In this document: one piece after another, positions 1 to 5,328 of the stretch
Numbering within the stretch: position 1 is the stretch's first letter
Layout: every line of letters begins with the position of its first letter
Assembly: GCA_021813225.1 (NCBI GenBank)
Contig: JAKALH010000130.1
Location: forward strand, 1-7,486
Length of the DNA stretch: 7,486 bases
Origin: Chloroflexota bacterium
Lineage (GTDB): Bacteria; Chloroflexota; Anaerolineae; J036; Brachytrichaceae
Direction: 5' to 3'
Notes under the pieces: model-generated
Databases searched by the model: none
What the model was told of the DNA's origin: nothing
What the model saw: the letters and a program-made list of their open reading frames with translations, nothing else
Position numbers and translations under genes: made by a program

Positions 1-148
1 CTTCCTGCCCCCGGCCGTAAGTCCGGATATCGCGGTAGTATTCAAAAACCCGGGTTCCCGGAAAGCGCTCCCGGATCGCACTGGCCGCCTGAAGGGTGGC
101 GCTGCAGCAGGTCCTGGAGCAATATTGATTCAGTACGCCGTGCGGACC
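1..148 (-). pseudogene. HdrA-like iron-sulfur/FAD protein, internal fragment
   Basis: Read on the minus strand, codons from about 148 down to 2 give GPHGVLNQYCSRTCC, then a helix-like stretch, then RVFEYYRDIRTYGRGQE, running off the window edge. The YCSR-x-CC motif followed about 30 residues later by YRDIRTYG is characteristic of HdrA, the FAD and iron-sulfur subunit of heterodisulfide reductase-type electron-bifurcating complexes. In intact HdrA this segment lies well inside the protein, after the FAD-binding region and usually just after a QCVGSR-like stretch. Here neither precedes it. The frame stays open upstream, but there it only shadows the neighbouring gene in another frame, and no ATG, GTG or TTG lies close by. 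A CTG at 131-133 overlaps the neighbour's stop codon and could in principle be a start. The downstream part is outside the window, so the length is unknown. The family call is fairly secure. Whether it is a 5'-truncated pseudogene, an unusual split HdrA or an assembly artefact is not settled. Confidence 0.6.
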
Positions 149-411
149 CCCTTCATGGATTTGAGGCCGTTTTTGAACCCTTCGCGCAGCGTCTTGATGT
201 CGTCTTCTTTGACCGGGTATTTGAGCTTGAATTTCTCCGCTGAGATGCAGGTTGTGAAGTCGTTCTGATAAGGGGAGAAAACTCTGCCTTTGTGCCCCGG
301 CTCCATTTCATACTCGTGCCAGTCGCTGGGCAGCCATAGTTTGAATCCCAGCCCTTCGGCGATGTAATTGCGCATTCCTGTATAAAGCGGTGTTCCTTGT
401 CTTTCTGTCAT
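130..411 (-). CDS. Hypothetical protein, 93 aa, possibly C-terminally truncated
   Basis: This is a short soluble protein of no family I can name with certainty. The start MTERQGTPLY is chosen because GAGGT (416-420 on the opposite strand) sits 4 nt upstream of the ATG at 409-411. The frame is open upstream to an ATG at 531, but that start has no comparable ribosome-binding site. The sequence has no signal peptide or membrane segment. It contains GLGFKLWLPSDWHEYE, then FSPYQNDFTTCISAEKF, then a charged helix-like region (KEDDIKTLREGFKNGLKSMKGV). This order suggests a small beta-rich domain that normally continues after a GV-I-E-like turn, and I infer the last residues (RTAY) may be foreign. 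The stop at 130-132 lies inside sequence that encodes an HdrA fragment in another frame, which supports 3' truncation. It lies 158 bp downstream of the URO-D-family gene on the same strand and could be co-transcribed with it. The reading frame is probably real. The function is unknown. Confidence 0.6.
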   Translation of the reverse strand: MTERQGTPLYTGMRNYIAEGLGFKLWLPSDWHEYEMEPGHKGRVFSPYQNDFTTCISAEKFKLKYPVKEDDIKTLREGFKNGLKSMKGVRTAY

Positions 412-415
412 GGTT

Positions 416-420
416 ACCTC
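416..420 (-). promoter_or_regulatory. Ribosome-binding site of the 93-aa hypothetical gene
   Basis: GAGGT on the minus strand, 4 nt before the ATG at 409-411. It decides the start of this gene in favour of 411 over the in-frame ATG at 531. Confidence 0.55.
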
Positions 421-529
421 ATTCCACTCATTGGCGCTATCCGGTTCGAGTCGGCTGGAATAACTGCCCGCCCGGATGCTTGAACGGACGGCGACAGTCA
501 CCGACTGCCTCAGATACCAGCCATCGGGC

Positions 530-535
530 ATTATA
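530..535 (-). promoter_or_regulatory. Possible -10 box (TATAAT), weak candidate
   Basis: A perfect TATAAT on the minus strand lies in the gap between the URO-D-family gene and the 93-aa gene. A start about 7 nt downstream would leave a leader of roughly 110 nt. No recognisable -35 is found at 16 to 18 bp spacing and there is no extended TG element, so this may be chance. A small inverted repeat, ATCGC/GCGAT (535-539 and 546-550), lies immediately upstream of it on the minus strand. It has no T tract and is not a convincing terminator. Confidence 0.2.
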
Positions 536-569
536 TCGCGGCAGAGCGATGCACCTGAGCGTGGGCAGC

Positions 570-1691
570 CTATTTCAAACCGAACATCGCCTCTTTCAGG
601 TCAAGATAATACAGGTAGTCGTCCGGGTCGACATTCGGCGGGCAGCGGTGATCGCAGAAGGGAATGTATCCGCCGCGTTCCACCAGCGGCACCAGTGTGT
701 CCATATAGGCCTTGATAGCTGCCCGTCCATGGCCAAGCTCGATTTTATCGAAACCGCCCATTATGCGCAGGTCGCGGCCGTATTGCTTCAGCAGCACGGC
801 AGGGTGTGCACAGCCATTAACCTCGAATGGAAAGAGACAGTTGATGCCGCCTTCCATCATGGCAGGCAGAATCGGGCGCACGTCGCCGTCGCAGTCGGTG
901 TACCACAGATCGATGCCCGCGCCGCGGATTTTATCGCGCAGCCGTTGATAGCGCGGCATCACCACGCTGCGGAAAAACCGGGGCGAGACGATGGGGCCGT
1001 TTTTGAAGCAGATGTCTTCCCAGCCGGATGCGAAGTCGAAGTCAAAATGCGGCAGCACCTGATCCAGGAAGTCTTCGACCATGAGGCAGGCGGTCTCCAC
1101 CATGTCCTCGACCGTTTCCGGGTAGTCGCTGCAAGCATAGGCGAGTCCTTCAAAGGTCAACAGATCGCGAACCTTGCCGATCATCGAACCGCAATTTACC
1201 CCGAGAGGGTAATCGCGGTCTGCCGGATGCCTTCGTTTTAACTCCGCGATATCGACGATTCTCTCAGGGGCGTCACGACGGAAGCGTTCTTCTTTGACGC
1301 GTTGCCAGTCCTGCGGCGTGACAATCGACGACCTGATGTAATGCGGAATGGTGTCATGGTCGTCGCGCGGCACTTCAGCCAGCAGCCCGTCGGCGTTCAT
1401 GATGATGTTGGTCGTCTCACGCTCCTCAACGACCTTTTCCTCAAATGCCGGGCTTAACCATACGTTGCCGCCGATCGTTTCGATGCGGTCGAAACTGAAG
1501 AATCTGTCGGCTTCTGCGTTGTTGCGTATGCCGTTGTCTGCGAACATAGGCCACAGTCTGAAGTTCTCATCCCAGTAGCCGAACTCCATATTAAAGCAGC
1601 GGTCCACCGGCAGATAATGCATCTGCCGCACAAAACGCTCACGGTCGGTCATCGTGCCGGCCCATTTGGCTCGGATAGGTGTAATAGCCAT
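570..1691 (-). CDS. URO-D superfamily protein (uroporphyrinogen decarboxylase-like, substrate unknown)
   Basis: This 373-residue cytosolic protein has the length and C-terminal pattern of the uroporphyrinogen decarboxylase-like TIM-barrel superfamily, which includes HemE and corrinoid/CoM methyltransferases such as MtaA and MtbA. Visible landmarks are GWEDICFKNGPIVSP (223-237), YTDCDGDVRPILP (264-276), NCLFPFEVNG (284-293), LRIMGGFDK (308-316) and GGYIPFCDHRCPPNV (340-354), followed by DDYLYYL. The N-terminal RQAGR-type signature of true HemE is absent. The HxCG zinc motif of MtaA-type enzymes is replaced by DCDG (266-269). It is therefore probably neither a haem-pathway decarboxylase nor a standard zinc methyltransferase. 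The same DCDG/FPFE/GGYIP/DH-x-x-PP pattern is, from memory, common in an uncharacterised branch of the superfamily. The start is supported by AGGAG at 1696-1700. An alternative ATG at codon 14 (MTDRERF) resembles family N-termini but lacks a ribosome-binding site. It is divergent from the DUF971 gene. Confidence 0.88.
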   Translation of the reverse strand: MAITPIRAKWAGTMTDRERFVRQMHYLPVDRCFNMEFGYWDENFRLWPMFADNGIRNNAEADRFFSFDRIETIGGNVWLSPAFEEKVVEERETTNIIMNADGLLAEVPRDDHDTIPHYIRSSIVTPQDWQRVKEERFRRDAPERIVDIAELKRRHPADRDYPLGVNCGSMIGKVRDLLTFEGLAYACSDYPETVEDMVETACLMVEDFLDQVLPHFDFDFASGWEDICFKNGPIVSPRFFRSVVMPRYQRLRDKIRGAGIDLWYTDCDGDVRPILPAMMEGGINCLFPFEVNGCAHPAVLLKQYGRDLRIMGGFDKIELGHGRAAIKAYMDTLVPLVERGGYIPFCDHRCPPNVDPDDYLYYLDLKEAMFGLK

Positions 1692-1786
1692 GTTGCTCCT
1701 GTGCAGGTAATACTCCTGAGTTTTACTCTCGAAACCGCAGGCGCGCCAGTCTGTGCGCCGTGGCGGTATGATAAGAATATTCGAAA
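1692..1786. promoter_or_regulatory. Divergent intergenic region between URO-D-family and DUF971 genes
   Basis: These 95 bp must hold the 5' control regions of both divergent genes unless a promoter lies inside a coding sequence. Visible structure: an inverted repeat GGCGC (1740-1744) / GCGCC (1755-1759) around a 10-nt loop, a small GAGT/ACTC repeat (1718-1728) and an 8-bp palindrome GAATATTC (1775-1782) just before the DUF971 start. No consensus -35/-10 pair is evident on either strand. For the minus strand, TTTCGA and TATTAC at 16 bp spacing form a poor candidate. An operator role for either repeat is speculative. Confidence 0.3.
1696..1700 (-). promoter_or_regulatory. Ribosome-binding site of the URO-D-family gene
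   Basis: AGGAG on the minus strand, 4 nt before the ATG at 1689-1691. It favours this start over the internal ATG thirteen codons later. Confidence 0.55.
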
Positions 1787-2131
1787 ATGCTCAGACCCAC
1801 AGGGATAACCGCAGATCGCAATCGCGCCGTGTTGATAGTGACATGGAGCGACGGGCATCGCACGGATTACCCCTTTGCCGACCTGAGCGCTGCCTGCCCC
1901 TGCGCCAGTTGTAATGATGAGCGCAGCAAACTTGAGGCGCAGGGCCTCGATCTAAAACAGGCGTTTCGACCAAAATCAAGTTATCTACAGGCAATTGAGC
2001 CGGTCGGAACTTATGCCGTGAACATCGCGTGGAAAGACGGCTGTCGTTACGGCATTTACACCTGGGATCTGCTGCTGGAACTCGAAAACCAGCATCCGGT
2101 CTGGCGCACCGGGACGGCGTCCGCTTTATAG
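1787..2131 (+). CDS. DUF971 / gamma-butyrobetaine hydroxylase-like N-terminal domain protein
   Basis: This 114-residue protein consists almost entirely of one DUF971 domain, the small zinc-binding fold also found at the N-terminus of gamma-butyrobetaine hydroxylase and attached to some Mrp/ApbC iron-sulfur carriers. Landmarks: RPTGITADR at the N-terminus, TWSDGH (19-24), YPFADL (28-33), the cysteine cluster CPCASC (37-42), PVGTYAVNIAWKDG (72-85) and YGIYTWDLL (88-96). By analogy with human BBOX1 (Cys38, Cys40, Cys43, His82), Cys37, Cys39 and Cys42 should bind zinc. The fourth ligand position, usually His in a W-x-D-x-H motif, is Cys86 here. No oxygenase domain follows, so this is not a hydroxylase. 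The function of stand-alone DUF971 proteins is not established, and a link to iron-sulfur protein maturation is only suggested by domain fusions. The start lacks a clear ribosome-binding site but is supported by the conserved N-terminal pattern. The gene is the only one on the plus strand and ends 20 bp from the mltG stop. Confidence 0.88.
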   Translation: MLRPTGITADRNRAVLIVTWSDGHRTDYPFADLSAACPCASCNDERSKLEAQGLDLKQAFRPKSSYLQAIEPVGTYAVNIAWKDGCRYGIYTWDLLLELENQHPVWRTGTASAL

Positions 2132-2151
2132 CGGCTCACCGGCAAGTGCGG

Positions 2152-3282
2152 CTACTGGCACAACTTCGTCTGGTGTTCGGCGAACGTCTTCGAGAACTGA
2201 TGTGTCCCGTCGCCGTTGCAGGATGCCACGAAGTAGAGATAGTCTGTCTGTGCCGGATTGATCACCGCTTCGATTGACGACAGGCCGGGGCTGGCAATTG
2301 GCCCGGGCGGCAACTCGGGATTGACATAGGTGTTGTACCCTGCCGGGTCGGCATACTTCAGGTCGCTCAGCGTCAGGCCTTTCTTCCACCAGCTTTTCTG
2401 ATCCGGCTGATAGCCAAGCGCATACTGCGTCGTTGGATCGGCCTGCAGGGCCATGCCAATCTTCAAGCGGTTCAGGTACACACTGGCAATCGTGGGGCGT
2501 TCGGACGGCACGACGGCTTCACGCTCGACGATGGATGCCAGCGTCAGGATCTGGCGCGGCGTCAGGTTAGTGGTTGCTCTGGCTTTTTCGATAACGGGCG
2601 CAGCCTTGACGCCGTAGTTGTCCAGCATCTTGAGGAGTACATCCTGCGCCGTCGGGTTCTGAGGCAGGCGATACGTGTCGGGGAACAGGTAGCCCTCCAA
2701 CGACGCGCCATCCGGGAGGTCCTTCAGGAAGGGATAGCTGTAGTTGGCTCGCCTGGCCAGGCGGATGAACTCGTCCGCATTGATGTTCACCTTTTCATGA
2801 AGCAACTCAGCCACTTCTTCCAGTCGCTTCCCTTCGGGTATGGTCACCGTAGTCTCCACAGCAAACGCACGTTGCAGCGTCTGCGCGATTTCCGGGATGT
2901 TCATGTTCGGCCGCAGGGTGAACTGGCCGGCATTGATCGACGAATCAAGTCCGTTTACGCGTACATACATGCGGAAGAGGTCGCCGTCTTTGATCAATCC
3001 TTCGCTTTGCAGTTGTCTGCCTATTTCGCTCACGGTCTCGCCGGGTGAAACAATGAACGTCTGCGGTGTGGGGTCGTTACTGAGCGGGCGGTTGATATCG
3101 TTGCTGCGCAACATATCCAGGTAGACGCCGAGGACTGTTTTATCCAGGCTGGTCATACGGCTTGCAGAGCCGCCGATTCCTTTTACCTGCCGCGCCAGTG
3201 TCGATGCGGCATAAATCAGCGCAACGATGGCGGCGGCAAATAAGACGATCTTAACCGGACTGATTCGCTGTTGCTTTCTCAT
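2152..3282 (-). CDS. mltG: Endolytic murein transglycosylase MltG (YceG-like)
   Basis: MltG cleaves nascent peptidoglycan glycan strands at the outer face of the cytoplasmic membrane and is thought to act as a terminase of strand synthesis. The 376-residue protein has a basic N-terminus (MRKQQR), one membrane segment (about 10-28), a linker of about 45 residues, a LysM-like subdomain starting near FIVSPGETVSEIGRQL (76-91) and the YceG catalytic domain. Key motifs are LEGYLFPDTYRL (195-206), LASIVEREA (248-256) with the predicted catalytic Glu253, QADPTTQYALG (280-290) and YVNPELPPGPIASPG (319-333). All are intact and the length is normal, so the enzyme should be active. The gene is last in the minus-strand cluster, 20 bp after ruvX. 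Its ribosome-binding site is weak (ACAAAGAT before ATG), suggesting translation partly coupled to upstream genes. It ends tail-to-tail with the DUF971 gene, and no clear terminator is seen in the 20-bp gap. Confidence 0.95.
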   Translation of the reverse strand: MRKQQRISPVKIVLFAAAIVALIYAASTLARQVKGIGGSASRMTSLDKTVLGVYLDMLRSNDINRPLSNDPTPQTFIVSPGETVSEIGRQLQSEGLIKDGDLFRMYVRVNGLDSSINAGQFTLRPNMNIPEIAQTLQRAFAVETTVTIPEGKRLEEVAELLHEKVNINADEFIRLARRANYSYPFLKDLPDGASLEGYLFPDTYRLPQNPTAQDVLLKMLDNYGVKAAPVIEKARATTNLTPRQILTLASIVEREAVVPSERPTIASVYLNRLKIGMALQADPTTQYALGYQPDQKSWWKKGLTLSDLKYADPAGYNTYVNPELPPGPIASPGLSSIEAVINPAQTDYLYFVASCNGDGTHQFSKTFAEHQTKLCQ

Positions 3283-3302
3283 ATCTTTGTCACCGGCGCC
3301 GA

Positions 3303-3752
3303 TTAATGGTGTTCCGGGTCTTCATCCTCGTAAGGCAGGGGTGCCAAAGGGCGTTGTTGATCCAGATAGCGCTGCAGGATCACGGCGGCGGCGATGGCGT
3401 CATCTGGCGCGCTCTTGTCTTTCCGCCGCCTGCTCTCCATGATCTCAATGGCTTCCCCTGTGCTGTAACGTTCGTCGCAGATGATGACAGGCACAGCGAC
3501 GGTGTTGCGCAACCGGCTCAGGAATTCATCGACCAGGCGTGCCTGTGGGCCGGCTGTGCCGTCGGTGTTCCACGGATACCCGACGATGATCTGGTCGGCT
3601 GCCTGGTCGCGCACCAGAGTGGAGATCGCTTGCAGTGCATCACGACGTTTGCGGTCGATCACATCCAGCGGTCTGGCAATCACCTTGAGCGTATCGCTGA
3701 CCGCCACACCGATGCGGCGAGTGCCGACGTCTAACCCTATGCTTCGCGCCAT
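3303..3752 (-). CDS. ruvX: RuvX/YqgF family nuclease (putative Holliday junction resolvase, pre-16S rRNA nuclease)
   Basis: The 149-residue protein has the RNase H-like fold signature of the YqgF/RuvX family, which is linked to Holliday junction resolution and to 5' processing of 16S rRNA precursor. It acts in the cytosol. Landmarks: IGLDVGTRRIGVAVSD (5-20) with catalytic Asp8, IIVGYPWNTDGTAGPQA (55-71), CDERYST (92-98) with Glu94, and DDAIAAAVILQRYL (117-130) with an acidic residue at 117 or 118. The three acidic positions expected for metal binding are present. The GxPxxxDG loop has Trp61 and Thr63 where Leu and Met are commoner, a minor difference. The C-terminal tail is acidic (YEDEDPEHH). 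Length is typical for the family. It starts 13 bp after the stop of the upstream envelope-protein gene and has no strong ribosome-binding site of its own. It is followed by mltG after 20 bp. This neighbourhood is conserved in several bacterial phyla. Confidence 0.94.
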   Translation of the reverse strand: MARSIGLDVGTRRIGVAVSDTLKVIARPLDVIDRKRRDALQAISTLVRDQAADQIIVGYPWNTDGTAGPQARLVDEFLSRLRNTVAVPVIICDERYSTGEAIEIMESRRRKDKSAPDDAIAAAVILQRYLDQQRPLAPLPYEDEDPEHH

Positions 3753-3765
3753 CGTGGTATTGGAA

Positions 3766-5280
3766 TTACTGCCTGTTCACCTGCGCCTGTATGCGCAACG
3801 TGACGAATGGCATGCGATTGGTATAGTGCAGCAGCCAGTCCGGTTGAACGTCGATCACGGGATTTCCCTTCAAAGAGAAATTCTGCAGCAGAATAGACTG
3901 CGCGTCGGCAATGCTCCTGCCGCGCACCAGCTTTTTCACCACATTAGTGTCGATGGCTGCTCCGGCGCGGGCATGAGCTGTGATGAAGAACTCCGTCCGC
4001 ACACCGGTGCCTTCTTCAGCGACATCGCCGCGCTGCGTCGTGACATCCAGCAGGCTGAACCCCTTGGGCACCCTGGAGGCGATCTTTGCGCGCGCGATCG
4101 TATCGAGGTCAGCCGGCGAGACCGCCAGGCCGGCGACCTGCAGGCGCAAATTCAGACTGAGTTCATCGGCCTGCTCGGTCACGAATCGGTTGTACGTCTC
4201 ATCCTGCACGTCGGCGATGAATAATGTATTCGGCACGATATACCACCCGTTTCGTGCGACGGTCGGATCGTTCTTCATTTTCTCAAGCGCCGTTTGGAGC
4301 AATTTCTCCTGAGCGAGTGCTCTGGCCCGGGTATAGTCATCCTGCGTCACGGCACGAACGGTTTTTACGCCGCCGCCTTTCGTCGGGGCGATATTCAGCA
4401 CGTTGACCGCGAGGGAAGGCAGCCCTTCGATTCGATTGATCTGATTGGCAGGTACATTGCCGCCAGGACCTTCATCGATGGCCTGGATGGCAACTTCAGC
4501 GCGACCGGCCGGCGGGACCTCCACGTCGTTCAGGGTGACGAAACGGATAGCTACACTGGCTGATGAAGTGCGTACAACCGTGTTTTTCGGCACCTTGTAT
4601 GGCGTTGCGAGCGTGTTGAAGAACAGGACGCTCCCCGCGGCTTTACCCTGCGGAATATCCTTTGCTCCGCTGGTTGGAACCGATACAACCCCCTCCACGA
4701 CGACGTCGACACGCTGTGCCGGCACAATGAGGTGACTCACATCAACGCGGTTAGTCTGCGTATCCAGTGTGACGGGGATAATCATGCTGATATCCTGGCT
4801 CGAAGCTGTCAACGTCACCTGTGCGCTGGGCACGACAACCAGCGCCGCTGCGCTGACGATTGCAATCGTAGCAAGCGCCACCAGAAACTTCAGGCCGATC
4901 ACCAGCCAGTTCCGTCTGGGAAAGAAACGTCGTAGCGAATTTGGGCTGAATCGGCGCGGCGGGGTGCGCCTTTCGAGCGGGTCTACATCGTCGTTCGCGA
5001 TCCACCTGTAGCGCTCGGCCTGGTTGATGGACCTGAACGTAATCAGCCCGCTCCCATGTGCGACCTTGCGGATGTTGCTGTTCCTGCTTACGATAGCGAC
5101 TTCGCAGCCAAGCTGTTGGCTGGCGCGCCAGATGAGCGCAAAATCCAACTCGCGCAACGACTGATGTGAGGATGCGTCAGGGAGCACGAGCGCGACGCGA
5201 TCAGCCTGTGCCCATTCGACCCTGTCGCGGATGCCCGCCAGATCATCTTCAGGCGCAATATGGATTATTTTCCCGAACAT
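3766..5280 (-). CDS. Membrane-anchored protein with baseplate-J-like extracytoplasmic region
   Basis: This 504-residue protein is of a type often annotated as baseplate J/gp47 family in Chloroflexota, although nothing else here is phage-like. Its regions in order are: a cytoplasmic alpha/beta domain (1-85, opening IIHIAPEDDLAGIRDRVEWA) whose alternating hydrophobic strands (VALVLP, VAIVSR) suggest a Rossmann-like fold; a strongly basic linker (103-123, including PPRRFSPNSLRRFF); one membrane helix (about 124-150); and a long beta-rich outer region. The J-like signature is GSVLFFNTLATPYKVPKNT (216-234), followed by IRFVTLNDVEVPPAG (245-259) and the GPGGNVPANQINRIEG loop (271-286). The C-terminal part has two further small domains, ending in DVQPDWLLHYTNRMPFVTLRI. 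The basic linker before the helix fits an N-in, C-out topology. It lies 48 bp after alaS and 13 bp before ruvX on the same strand. Its role is unknown. A structural or cell-envelope function is inferred only from topology and the neighbouring mltG. No clear ribosome-binding site is visible. Confidence 0.8.
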   Translation of the reverse strand: MFGKIIHIAPEDDLAGIRDRVEWAQADRVALVLPDASSHQSLRELDFALIWRASQQLGCEVAIVSRNSNIRKVAHGSGLITFRSINQAERYRWIANDDVDPLERRTPPRRFSPNSLRRFFPRRNWLVIGLKFLVALATIAIVSAAALVVVPSAQVTLTASSQDISMIIPVTLDTQTNRVDVSHLIVPAQRVDVVVEGVVSVPTSGAKDIPQGKAAGSVLFFNTLATPYKVPKNTVVRTSSASVAIRFVTLNDVEVPPAGRAEVAIQAIDEGPGGNVPANQINRIEGLPSLAVNVLNIAPTKGGGVKTVRAVTQDDYTRARALAQEKLLQTALEKMKNDPTVARNGWYIVPNTLFIADVQDETYNRFVTEQADELSLNLRLQVAGLAVSPADLDTIARAKIASRVPKGFSLLDVTTQRGDVAEEGTGVRTEFFITAHARAGAAIDTNVVKKLVRGRSIADAQSILLQNFSLKGNPVIDVQPDWLLHYTNRMPFVTLRIQAQVNRQ

Positions 5281-5328
5281 TATGCGCGAATACTACTCTG
5301 CATTGTACAGGCTGTGCTGTGCGCATCT

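Noticed and set aside
495..507. CAGTC-ACC-GACTG hairpin as a terminator after the URO-D-family gene
   Set aside because: Short stem and no T tract on the minus strand. It is not distinguishable from chance.
412..531. Longer start (ATG at 531) for the 93-aa gene, adding 40 residues
   Set aside because: The added N-terminus looks non-coding in composition and has no ribosome-binding site, while the ATG at 409-411 has GAGGT at good spacing.
390..1241. Long plus-strand open frame (283 codons) opposite the URO-D-family gene and the 93-aa gene
   Set aside because: It is antisense to a clearly recognised gene, has no family resemblance and crosses a gene boundary. It is a by-product of GC-rich codon use.
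570..1691. Annotation as HemE (uroporphyrinogen decarboxylase)
   Set aside because: The N-terminal RQAGR-type signature of HemE is missing and the motifs fit an uncharacterised URO-D-like branch.
1767..1772. TATGAT as a -10 box for the DUF971 gene
   Set aside because: It lies only 14 bp before the ATG and has no -35 match at the right spacing, so it would give an almost leaderless transcript without support.
2121..2134. CCGC-TTTATA-GCGG hairpin as a terminator between the DUF971 gene and mltG
   Set aside because: The stem is only 4 bp, it overlaps the DUF971 stop codon and no T tract follows on either strand.
3481..4224. Plus-strand open frame (247 codons) opposite ruvX and the J-like gene
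   Set aside because: It lies antisense to two genes with strong motifs, shows no domain-like pattern and has no ribosome-binding site.
3766..5280. Prophage or contractile injection system suggested by the baseplate-J-like domain
   Set aside because: No other tail, sheath, tube or lysis gene is present, the protein has its own membrane anchor and it sits in a housekeeping cluster.
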